From Bacillota bacterium (GTDB lineage Bacteria > Bacillota > Clostridia > Acetivibrionales > JAEXSP01): a stretch of DNA of 64,000 bases. The position numbers and the translations under genes are program-made. The DNA lies in contig JAEXSP010000034.1 in the NCBI GenBank assembly GCA_023453795.1, forward strand, positions 277,579 to 341,578, in the 5' to 3' direction. The notes under the pieces are model-generated. The model was given only the letters and a program-made list of their open reading frames with translations. It had not been told where the DNA came from and searched no databases. Of the stretch, positions 54,244-61,518 are shown in pieces. Numbering within the stretch: position 1 is the first letter of the stretch; each line of letters opens with the position of its first letter.

Positions 54244-55647
54244 ATGAGATTAAAGAAAGCTACGATACCGGTACTTGTGTTATCACTGCTGCTGTCAATA
54301 GGGACATTTGCATCAGGTGCCACTGCAGCAAAACCAGCAGTAAAGCCTGCAAATTCAGCAGCTGCGAAATCTGCAAGGTTGTTTCCTGTAAGTACAAACG
54401 GAAAATTTTCATTTGTGGATGTAAACGGAAAAGAAATTTTTAAAACTAACTTTGGCTTTGCCGATGATTTTGTAGGCGGGTATGCACACATAATGAACGA
54501 ACTTGGCGGAGCATCCGGATATATAGATGCAAAAGGGAATAAAATTGGCAGTGGGAAAAATACTTCAAAAGCCGGCCTGAAATTCCGTGGAGCGAGGGAA
54601 ATCAAAGGCTCTACAGTTATCGACCTGTCAAAAAAGGTCAAGAGATATACTTCAACACATGACGGTTTGAAGGCTAACAATGAAGATTACAATATAGGCG
54701 ACGGTTTTGAAGTGAGGATATGGACAGCAACCGGAGCGCCTTGCATAAGTCTTTATAAGAACGGAAAAATAATATGTGATAAAAGCAAGCAGTTGAAAGG
54801 TCAGGATATCTTCCTGATAGTAAAATACGACAATGAAAAAATAATACGTTTTCTCTATGCAGATTCTGCTACAGGCAAGCTTAAAACATTATATGTCGAT
54901 TATAACGGAAATCCCATCTGGACCAAAACAGCCCAGGCTAATCTGGTATCTGCGGCGGTTATCGGTAATCCTTCAATTAGTCCTTCAACAGCATCGTTCA
55001 TACAAGGTGCTGCAACAACCGACCTGTCAGTAGTTCTGACTCCGAAGGGAAATACATTCAAGGGTATTAAAGGATTGACACAAGGAACTCAGTACACTGT
55101 ATCCGCCAATACGGTAACTATCCTGAAGAGCTACCTTAACACTCTTTCAGTGGGAACAAAAGCTCTAACCCTCGACTTCGGAGCATCAAACAACCCTGTG
55201 CTTACAATTACTATAACTGCACAGGATATCAAACTGAATATTGCAATCGGAAACCTATCCGGCAAGGCTGGAGATACCATTACAGTACCTATTACCTTGA
55301 CAAATGTTGCAAAGGTGGGCAACATAGGAACCTTAAACTTTTATATAGGATACGATACGAATCTTCTTGAAGGTGTATCAGTTAATGTCGGTGATATCGT
55401 TTTGAATGCTCAGGTTAATTTCTCAAGTAGATTAAACGACGGATTAGTCAGCATTGTGTTCCTTGACAATACACTAGGAAACGAACTTATAACAACTGAC
55501 GGAATACTGGCAACCATCACTTTTAAGGTGAAGGGCACATCGAGTGCAACAGCACCTTTAGAAGTTACAGTTGGAGCTTTCGGCGACGGCAAAATGAAAA
55601 GGATCCAAGGAATCGAGATCGCAAACGGCAGTATAAAGATTAATTAG
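54244..55647 (+). CDS. Secreted WG-repeat / X2 / cohesin protein (single-cohesin scaffoldin)
   Basis: A 467-residue exported protein. After a signal peptide (to about residue 26) comes a WG-repeat-like region (about 50-95; KFSFVDVNGKEI and YIDAKGNKIG), a linker domain to about 230, an X2 (CBM_X2-type) module at about 240-327 (SISPSTASFIQGA..DLSVVLTPKGNTFKGI) and a type I-like cohesin at about 328-467 (IGNLSGKAGDTITVPITL, TLNFYIGYDTNLLEGVSV, GILATITFKVKG). Cohesins bind dockerin domains of enzymes. X2 plus a single cohesin recalls OrfX-type scaffoldins of Ruminiclostridium. No SLH, sortase or transmembrane anchor is visible. GGGAGG precedes ATG at 54244. Confidence 0.82.
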   Translation: MRLKKATIPVLVLSLLLSIGTFASGATAAKPAVKPANSAAAKSARLFPVSTNGKFSFVDVNGKEIFKTNFGFADDFVGGYAHIMNELGGASGYIDAKGNKIGSGKNTSKAGLKFRGAREIKGSTVIDLSKKVKRYTSTHDGLKANNEDYNIGDGFEVRIWTATGAPCISLYKNGKIICDKSKQLKGQDIFLIVKYDNEKIIRFLYADSATGKLKTLYVDYNGNPIWTKTAQANLVSAAVIGNPSISPSTASFIQGAATTDLSVVLTPKGNTFKGIKGLTQGTQYTVSANTVTILKSYLNTLSVGTKALTLDFGASNNPVLTITITAQDIKLNIAIGNLSGKAGDTITVPITLTNVAKVGNIGTLNFYIGYDTNLLEGVSVNVGDIVLNAQVNFSSRLNDGLVSIVFLDNTLGNELITTDGILATITFKVKGTSSATAPLEVTVGAFGDGKMKRIQGIEIANGSIKIN

Positions 55648-55673
55648 TTATTTAAAGCTTTATTAAGCAACAC

Positions 55674-55712
55674 TAAGGACTTAAGCAGGTATTGAACCGC
55701 TTAGTCCTTTTT
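55674..55712. terminator. Terminator between cohesin gene and convergent gene
   Basis: AAGGACTTAAGC with GCTTAGTCCTT (one bulge), then TTTTTG on the plus strand. The hairpin overlaps the stop codon of the minus-strand gene (55681-55683). Confidence 0.7.
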
Positions 55713-56529
55713 GTTTTGCATTATTATAAAATATGCTGAAGATACGATTTCGATATTCATCTACGTTGTTGTAATTCCCTAAATACTGGTCATAAGCGTT
55801 TTCTGCACCGAATTTGATGCCATTTCTGCCTTTCTGAGGAGAGCTGGCAGAATTGCCCCATTTCAGATAAGGCTCAACGTCGTATTTCATATGCGCATCT
55901 TTTTCATGAATTCCGGCTGCATAATTAAAAGTTCCCATGTTAACCGGGTCGTTGAATTCATTCAGAAGTATTCCATACCTATTATATACAGCTTCACAAA
56001 AACCTTCAGGTGAAACAAATTTAAGGTTGTATTCACCTTCTTTTCCCTGCATATGATACAGAGAGGCCTTGACCGGCAGCAGTTTCCATTGTTTGTCGGG
56101 CGGAAGTGACTTATTTAAACTTATCATTTTTGAAAGGTTTTGCGGCACTATATTAAGTTCGTTTCTGAAATAGTGCATTTTCATGTCCATAGAGCCTATA
56201 TTGCTTACAAGGCTTGAGATAAAATTATATAATCGAATGACCTTTTTATGATCGCCCTTATCGAGCAAATATCCATACTTTTTAATATCGAAAATGATTC
56301 TGTTCATTGCTGCTTTTGGTCCTGAAGACTTATTAATCTTTTCGATTATGTCTATATACTCCAGACTTCCCAAATCAGGGGTTTGATTCTGTTGCAGGCT
56401 ACGGGTTATAGGAGCCTTTTCTGCTGTATTTGGCTTTTGACCGACAGATAATGATGTTGATCTATAGAAAATGCAGTATAACGGAATTGCCACTAGAAAT
56501 ATACATATAGCTATAATTTTTGGTTTCAA
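55681..56529 (-). CDS. Unrecognised exported or membrane-anchored protein
   Basis: A 282-residue protein with one N-terminal hydrophobic segment (residues ~5-20), likely a signal anchor, then a low-complexity linker and a folded part. It starts with TTG, preceded by AAGGGTG. The C-terminal third contains LNEFNDPVNMGTFNYAAG, a His and DVEPYLKWGNSASSP, a pattern I loosely associate with C-terminal domains of polymorphic toxins; this is weak. No immunity gene is adjacent. Function unassigned. Confidence 0.55.
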   Translation of the reverse strand: MKPKIIAICIFLVAIPLYCIFYRSTSLSVGQKPNTAEKAPITRSLQQNQTPDLGSLEYIDIIEKINKSSGPKAAMNRIIFDIKKYGYLLDKGDHKKVIRLYNFISSLVSNIGSMDMKMHYFRNELNIVPQNLSKMISLNKSLPPDKQWKLLPVKASLYHMQGKEGEYNLKFVSPEGFCEAVYNRYGILLNEFNDPVNMGTFNYAAGIHEKDAHMKYDVEPYLKWGNSASSPQKGRNGIKFGAENAYDQYLGNYNNVDEYRNRIFSIFYNNAKQKGLSGSIPA

Positions 56530-56801
56530 AACTGTTCACCCTTGCTCCAGTAGTTTATTCTTGCGCTCGAAAAATACAAACACAAAACAGCATTAAATAT
56601 AATATTGACAAAATAAAAAAAATTATTATGAAAACCGGATTATGTTGATACAAATAAGTGGGAAGACTCGAATGTATTTGTTTATAATATTCAATGGGTT
56701 GAAAAAATAAATATAATATTATAAGTAATTCCTTGAAATTACTGAGCGAATTTGATAAAATTTTTCCGTATGTTACTTTTAATTATAGGGGGATGTTTTT
56801 T

Positions 56802-57164
56802 ATGCAAAAAGGTGCTGTTAGATCACCAGTCTTAGTTATCATTTTATCAATTATCACTTGTGGTATCTACAATCTATACTGGATTTACAAGACTTCAGAA
56901 GAAACTCAGAATTATTTGGGTACTTCAGGAACCAGCCCTGCTGTGGAGCTCTTGCTTTGTATGTTCACTTGCGGCATATACTACATTTACTGGAACTACA
57001 AATACGGTAAAATAGTATCAGAATGCCAGGCAAAAGCTGGAATCAGAGTTGAAGATAATGCAATTCTTTACCTAATTTTGTCTATATTTGGATTGGGATT
57101 AATAGGCGGATGCATTATGCAGTCAAGCTTGAATAAAGTTTGGGAAGCTCCAATAGCTCAATAA
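56802..57164 (+). CDS. DUF4234 small membrane protein
   Basis: A 120-residue membrane protein with three hydrophobic helices. The repeated motif SIITCGIYNLYWIYKTSEE and FTCGIYYIYWNYKYGK is typical of DUF4234. ATG 56802 has GGGGGATG upstream; the longer frame to 56733 does not. It directly precedes the DUF2752 gene, probably cotranscribed. Role unknown. The 56530-56801 gap holds nothing that I recognise. Confidence 0.75.
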   Translation: MQKGAVRSPVLVIILSIITCGIYNLYWIYKTSEETQNYLGTSGTSPAVELLLCMFTCGIYYIYWNYKYGKIVSECQAKAGIRVEDNAILYLILSIFGLGLIGGCIMQSSLNKVWEAPIAQ

Positions 57165-57196
57165 TATAAGGCAAACCTTGTTAAATACAAAAATGG

Positions 57197-57643
57197 ATGA
57201 AACATATGAAAAAAGCACTTACCGGTGTCAAAGGACTAGTGGCCAAGCATAGGGTTCTTTTGGGAATTATATCAATGGTAGCAGCAGTCTCGCTGATGGA
57301 CGGGAATACATGTCTCTTTAAGCTGTTCAGCGGGATTCCGTGTCCCGGATGCGGAATGACGAGGGCATATATACGTTTGGCCCATTTTAATATCAGCGCT
57401 GCATTATTTTATCATCCGTTGTTTATAATACCGCCGATATTGGCTATAGTTATTTTATTTAAAGGCAAGAGTTTTATTTCAAAGATATACAAGAGCAATA
57501 TCTTTTGGGTAGCTTTATTAATAGTTATATTAGGTGTGTGGGCGGTGAGGATGCTTTTGCTTTTTCCCGATACACCGCCAATGGATTATTATAAGGGTTC
57601 TTTAATCGGAAGAATATTTGCTTTTGCAAAAGATATTCCATAA
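57197..57643 (+). CDS. DUF2752 membrane protein
   Basis: A 148-residue protein with three to four helices and the diagnostic motif SGIPCPGCGMTRAYIRL, the DUF2752 hallmark with two cysteines. The start ATG 57197 or 57206 cannot be decided; ribosome site is weak. Follows the DUF4234 gene by 32 bp. Function unknown. Confidence 0.78.
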   Translation: MKHMKKALTGVKGLVAKHRVLLGIISMVAAVSLMDGNTCLFKLFSGIPCPGCGMTRAYIRLAHFNISAALFYHPLFIIPPILAIVILFKGKSFISKIYKSNIFWVALLIVILGVWAVRMLLLFPDTPPMDYYKGSLIGRIFAFAKDIP

Positions 57644-57648
57644 ACATT

Positions 57649-57685
57649 AACCTGTCGGTATACAAATATCGGCAGGTTTTTTTAT
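57649..57685 (+). terminator. Intrinsic terminator after DUF2752 gene
   Basis: AACCTGTCG and CGGCAGGTT arms around a short loop, followed by seven T residues. Confidence 0.75.
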
Positions 57686-57697
57686 GGTTTATTTTGT

Positions 57698-57726
57698 TTG
57701 ACAATAAAATGTTTATAGTGTATATG
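57698..57726 (+). promoter_or_regulatory. Promoter of first AGE-like gene
   Basis: TTGACA at 57698-57703, 17-bp spacer and TATATG at 57721-57726. The -10 region lies inside the inverted-repeat operator. Confidence 0.7.
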
Positions 57727-57743
57727 TTAAATATAAACACCAT
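57715..57743. promoter_or_regulatory. Operator copy 1, 10-9-10 inverted repeat
   Basis: Left arm ATAGTGTATA is identical to the consensus; right arm TAAACACCAT matches TATACACTAT at 8 of 10 bases; 9-bp spacer. It overlaps the promoter. Likely target of the GntR regulator at 59458. Confidence 0.68.
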
Positions 57744-57766
57744 AAACATATAAGGAGAATTCTGTT

Positions 57767-59290
57767 ATGTCAAAAAGAATAATATCTGCCATTCTTGTAA
57801 CGGCCTTATTCATAACTGCTTTTTCAGGCACTTTTGCAATAACTTCAGAATATAAAGTTAAGTGCTCTTATTTAAAAAATCCTGACTCAATAATTTCTTT
57901 AGCCGATAAAACTGCCAGGCTCTGGGAGAAAGCTTACGATTCTAAATATGGCGGGTTTTATACATATATTAAGCGTGATGGGAGCATAGACTCCGGCAAA
58001 ACGTACAAAGTGGCATTAATTCAATCCAGAAATGCATACGCTTTTGCCAGGGCTTATCAATTGACCGGTAAAAAGGAATTTCTCCAATATGCACGAAAAG
58101 GTCTGGATTTTATGTATAAAAATGCCTGGGATAAGGTGAATACAGGCTGGTACCAAGAAATGAACAGGGATGGTACGCTTGCATCCAAACCGCTTGAAGG
58201 AATGGACTGGAACGGAAAGAAGTGGTCATTTAATCAATATTATGCCCTGTGCGGAATAAGTGCTATGTATGATGCTACACGAAATAAGACAGATGAAAAG
58301 TGGCTTGCAGATTCATATGCCTCACTTAATAAAAATTTATGGGATTCCAGGCCGGGATATGAAGGGTATTATGACATGGCTGATAAAGACTGGAGCAATA
58401 TCAGCGGTAAAAACATCGGAATAATGGATGCAGTAACAACGCATGCTGAAACCTTGTTTTTGATTGGTAACGACTCAAAATATAAGAAAAGGTTCCTTGC
58501 AGTTGCAGACGATCTATATGGACATTTGGTAAAAAGCATGAAAAAGAGACAATTCGGTTTTGATGAAAATTTTGATTCTAATTGGAAAGCGGTTTCACAA
58601 CAACCGATTACAACCAGCGGCAATCTCTTAAAGCCTGCGTGGTGTCTTGCAAGAGCGTATCTTGCAGATCCTAAGCCTGAATACAAAGCAGGAGCGGCAA
58701 AAATAATAGATCAGGTCTTGTCAAGCAAAGCTTACGACAAGGTAAACGGTGGTCTCTTTACTTATCTGGACGCAAAGAACGGAAACCCTACTGATAAGAA
58801 AAAAGCCTGGTGGATTCAGGAGCAGGGTGTAACAAGCGGTTTGACAAACTATTATATATCAAAAAACTCTGCCTATTTGAAAATGGCTGATGAGAGTATG
58901 AGTTTCTTTATGAAACATATGTATGACTCCAAATATGGAGAAGCCTACGAACAAACTGATGCAGATGGTTCTAATCCTGTTATGGATAAGGGGAACTATT
59001 GGAAGGATGCATATCATACAGTGGAGTTGTTCTATTATGCATATTTATATGGGAATCTTATGTTGAATAACAAGCCTGTTACTCTTTATTACAGCATCAA
59101 TCCTGAAAAAAAGGCACAAAACATTGTTCTAAAGCCTGTAGCCCTGGGTGAAAACCATCTGTCTATCTCTGGAGTCAGACTTAACGGCAAAGAATTTAAA
59201 AGCTTTGACGGATCAAAGTGCATTTTAAAAATACCTGCAAATTCAGGTGGGGAATTTAAGGTAACATTCAAACCGGTACTTACGAAATAG
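57767..59290 (+). CDS. Secreted AGE-fold (N-acylglucosamine 2-epimerase-like) protein 1
   Basis: A 507-residue exported protein. Signal peptide to about residue 24, then an (alpha/alpha)6 barrel of the AGE/cellobiose 2-epimerase type (about 30-432) and a ~70-residue beta-rich C-terminal domain ending GGEFKVTFKPVLTK. Family-type landmarks: R88 (QSRNAYAFARAYQ), H226 (TTHAETLFL), WWIQEQG (348-354) and H417 (WKDAYHTVELFYY). The usual G-H-x-x-E-x-x-W element reads GNLLKPAW (285-292), so the expected catalytic His and Glu are Asn286 and Lys289. AGE enzymes are normally cytosolic; a secreted version is unusual. Activity is uncertain. Confidence 0.75.
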   Translation: MSKRIISAILVTALFITAFSGTFAITSEYKVKCSYLKNPDSIISLADKTARLWEKAYDSKYGGFYTYIKRDGSIDSGKTYKVALIQSRNAYAFARAYQLTGKKEFLQYARKGLDFMYKNAWDKVNTGWYQEMNRDGTLASKPLEGMDWNGKKWSFNQYYALCGISAMYDATRNKTDEKWLADSYASLNKNLWDSRPGYEGYYDMADKDWSNISGKNIGIMDAVTTHAETLFLIGNDSKYKKRFLAVADDLYGHLVKSMKKRQFGFDENFDSNWKAVSQQPITTSGNLLKPAWCLARAYLADPKPEYKAGAAKIIDQVLSSKAYDKVNGGLFTYLDAKNGNPTDKKKAWWIQEQGVTSGLTNYYISKNSAYLKMADESMSFFMKHMYDSKYGEAYEQTDADGSNPVMDKGNYWKDAYHTVELFYYAYLYGNLMLNNKPVTLYYSINPEKKAQNIVLKPVALGENHLSISGVRLNGKEFKSFDGSKCILKIPANSGGEFKVTFKPVLTK

Positions 59291-59320
59291 AGATTCATAT
59301 ATTTTAGAATAAACATGATT

Positions 59321-59352
59321 GGACTGTCATTAAGCAGTCCTCTTTGTTTTTA
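59321..59352 (+). terminator. Intrinsic terminator after first AGE-like gene
   Basis: GGACTG-TCATTAAG-CAGTCC followed by TCTTTGTTTTT. Confidence 0.7.
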
Positions 59353-59385
59353 CCTGCTCCGTTAGAGCTAAATTTAGAAAATCAA

Positions 59386-59414
59386 TTGACATTTTTATGC
59401 AAACACTGTATATA
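59386..59414 (+). promoter_or_regulatory. Promoter of gntR-ABC operon
   Basis: TTGACA at 59386-59391, 17-bp spacer, TATATA at 59409-59414. Confidence 0.75.
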
Positions 59415-59431
59415 TAAATTATCGACACTAT
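59403..59431. promoter_or_regulatory. Operator copy 2 at gntR promoter
   Basis: ACACTGTATA and TCGACACTAT flank a 9-bp spacer, each arm matching the consensus at 8 of 10 bases. The weaker fit suits autoregulation. Confidence 0.6.
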
Positions 59432-59457
59432 TAACATTCTCGGTGAGGTGGTTAAAA

Positions 59458-59841
59458 TTGAAGGTCGTAATATCGAATAGTTCTGGTATTCCAATATATG
59501 AACAAATAAAGGAACAAATCAAAACGGCTATTCTCAGCGGGGATGTTTCTGAGGGTGAGATCCTGCCGTCAATAAGACAAATGGCAAAGGATCTGAAAAT
59601 CAGTGTTATAACAACTACAAGGGCTTATACGGATTTGGAACAGGAAGGGTTTGTCGCTAATGTCCAGGGCAAGGGGTGTTATGTTTTATCAATTAACAGC
59701 AATATTGTCAGGGAGCAATTGCTGCGCGAGGTTGAAAGCGGAATCTCGACTGCAGTCAATGCCGCCAAGACTGCTAAATTAAGCCGACAGGAATTTGAAG
59801 AGATTTTAAACAACATTTGCAAGGAGGAAAAATATGAATAA
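59458..59841 (+). CDS. GntR-family regulator, YtrA type
   Basis: A 127-residue regulator: winged helix (about 10-75; GIPIYEQIKEQIKTAILSG, ILPSIRQMAKDLKISVITTTRAY) and a short helical C-terminus, the size of the YtrA subfamily, which lacks a large ligand domain. TTG at 59458 has GAGGTGG 8-14 nt upstream; the longer frame to 59344 runs through the promoter and is rejected. Its gene overlaps the ATPase gene by 8 bp. It is the likely repressor of the four promoters carrying the 10-9-10 operator. Confidence 0.87.
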   Translation: MKVVISNSSGIPIYEQIKEQIKTAILSGDVSEGEILPSIRQMAKDLKISVITTTRAYTDLEQEGFVANVQGKGCYVLSINSNIVREQLLREVESGISTAVNAAKTAKLSRQEFEEILNNICKEEKYE

Positions 59842-60688
59842 TGCACTGGAAATTACAAGCCTTTGCAAGAAATTCAAGGAGTTTTCACTTGCAAATGTAA
59901 GTTTTAACCTTCCTGAAGGCTATATAATGGGACTGATAGGCTCTAACGGATCCGGCAAGACAACTGTTTTGAAATTAATTCTTAATATGCTGAAAAAAAG
60001 CAGCGGAGAAATAAAGGTATTCTCCCTGGATCATATTAAACATGAAGAAGCTATAAAACAAAATATAGGCGTGGTATTTGATCAAACATATATGGTTGAC
60101 AATTGGACTCTTTTGGATGTCGAAAGGGCTGTAAAGGGTTTCTACAAAAAGTGGGATTCAGGGAAATACCATAAACTCATTAAGGATTTCAACCTGACTG
60201 CAGGTCAAAGACTTAAGGATCTGTCAAGGGGAATGAAGGTAAAGGTCATGATTGCTATTGCTTTGTCACATGACGCCAGACTTTTGATACTTGACGAGCC
60301 GACAAGCTCTCTTGATCCGGTCGGACGTGACGAACTTCTCGACATTTTGGGTACCTATATTTTAAAAGAAGACAAGAGCGTACTTTTTTCAACACACTTA
60401 ACGGCGGACCTGGAAAAGGTTGCTGACTACATTACATTTCTCAACAATGGACGCATTGTGTACAGTGGGACAAAGGATGAATTGCTGGAAAGCTATGTGA
60501 TATTGAAAGGGGATAAGAAAGAAATAACTGCCGACCAAAAAAGAGTATTAGCAGGTTACCGAGAACACAATACTGGTTTTGAAGGAATGATCCAGTGCAA
60601 AAATTTTACCGGTTTTTCACCCAAAATTATAGCTGAACCCGCAAGCCTTGACGATATTATCATATTTATGAACAGAGGGGACAGATGA
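59834..60688 (+). CDS. ABC transporter ATPase, YtrB-like
   Basis: A 284-residue nucleotide-binding protein. Walker A GSNGSGKTT (about 36-44), signature LSRGMKVKVMIAIAL, Walker B LLILDEPTSSLD, switch STHL. The C-terminal ~75 residues extend past the standard fold. AAGGAGG precedes ATG. It overlaps the regulator gene, so expression is coupled. Partner is the permease at 60690. In B. subtilis ytrABCDEF such pairs respond to cell-wall antibiotics; here the context is carbohydrate genes. Confidence 0.88.
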   Translation: MNNALEITSLCKKFKEFSLANVSFNLPEGYIMGLIGSNGSGKTTVLKLILNMLKKSSGEIKVFSLDHIKHEEAIKQNIGVVFDQTYMVDNWTLLDVERAVKGFYKKWDSGKYHKLIKDFNLTAGQRLKDLSRGMKVKVMIAIALSHDARLLILDEPTSSLDPVGRDELLDILGTYILKEDKSVLFSTHLTADLEKVADYITFLNNGRIVYSGTKDELLESYVILKGDKKEITADQKRVLAGYREHNTGFEGMIQCKNFTGFSPKIIAEPASLDDIIIFMNRGDR

Positions 60689-60689
60689 T

Positions 60690-61349
60690 ATGAGAAATAT
60701 ATTAAATGTTTTCAAGGTTGATACTTTGTCGACGAAACAATTATCGAATTTGCTGGTTTTGGTCTTATATGTCGTAGACTTCATATCAGGGCTTCTTTCT
60801 GAAAATGTTGTCATGCTGCCTGTTTTATTTTTTGCAGAATCAACTTTTCTGGTAGGTCTCATTTTTATCACGGAAGAAAGATATGGTCTCAATAAATTGC
60901 TTGGCTCATTTTCAATTAAAAGAAGGGATATTGTCAGAGGCAGGTATGTTTTTTCCATATGGAACGGATTATTGATGATGGTGCTTTGCCTGTCGGTTAT
61001 CTATATTCTGTACTGCTTAGTTGACCCCTTTTTTGAAATTAAAACAATGCTGTTTATATTTTGCATAGGCTTTTTGCTCTATTCCTTTGTAATATCAATA
61101 CAGATACCATTGTATTTCAAATATTCCGCAAGCAGCACGAAATTAATACTTTTGATTCCCTTGCTCATTTTTATCCTTGCCATACCCTTGTTAAACAGTT
61201 TAGACGTCCAAGCATTTATAGCCAGACTATTCTTATGCATGTGGGATAATACTGCTTATGAAATATTATTTACTGCTGTTATATCCGCTTTTCTCCTTTT
61301 CCTTTCATATTTTATATCATGCAGGTTATATAATAACTTAGATTTATAA
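60690..61349 (+). CDS. ABC-2-like membrane permease
   Basis: A 219-residue protein with six hydrophobic helices and little else, matching the membrane partner of YtrB-type ATPases. It starts 1 bp after the ATPase stop. No named family is certain. The last codons (CRLYNNLDL and stop) recur as a footprint at 63083-63110. Confidence 0.75.
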   Translation: MRNILNVFKVDTLSTKQLSNLLVLVLYVVDFISGLLSENVVMLPVLFFAESTFLVGLIFITEERYGLNKLLGSFSIKRRDIVRGRYVFSIWNGLLMMVLCLSVIYILYCLVDPFFEIKTMLFIFCIGFLLYSFVISIQIPLYFKYSASSTKLILLIPLLIFILAIPLLNSLDVQAFIARLFLCMWDNTAYEILFTAVISAFLLFLSYFISCRLYNNLDL

Positions 61350-61410
61350 TTTTAATATTTGGTTCAGAATTAAATCTACATGTGAAGAATTTTTCACATG
61401 TTTTTTTATT
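61322..61410. repeat. Direct repeat copy A flanking second AGE-like gene
   Basis: An ~88-bp stretch spanning the end of the permease gene and its terminator recurs nearly identical at 63083-63169, with the following promoter and operator also alike. It brackets the second AGE-like gene. Confidence 0.8.
61376..61410 (+). terminator. Intrinsic terminator after ABC permease
   Basis: ACATGTGAA-GAATT-TTCACATGT followed by seven T residues. The same hairpin appears at about 63136-63169. Confidence 0.88.
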
Positions 61411-61434
61411 AGGTAAAAAGTGCCAAAGAAGTAT

Positions 61435-61464
61435 TTGACAATAAATGCGTATAGTGTATATAAT
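61435..61464 (+). promoter_or_regulatory. Promoter of second AGE-like gene
   Basis: TTGACA at 61435-61440, 18-bp spacer, perfect TATAAT at 61459-61464. Confidence 0.85.
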
Positions 61465-61479
61465 AAACATATACACTAT
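61451..61479. promoter_or_regulatory. Operator copy 3, perfect 10-9-10 inverted repeat
   Basis: ATAGTGTATA and TATACACTAT are exact reverse complements around a 9-bp spacer. The operator covers the -10 box, so bound regulator would block RNA polymerase. Confidence 0.78.
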
Positions 61480-61518
61480 ACACATCATTACCCTTATGAA
61501 AATAAAGGAGATAAGCTT

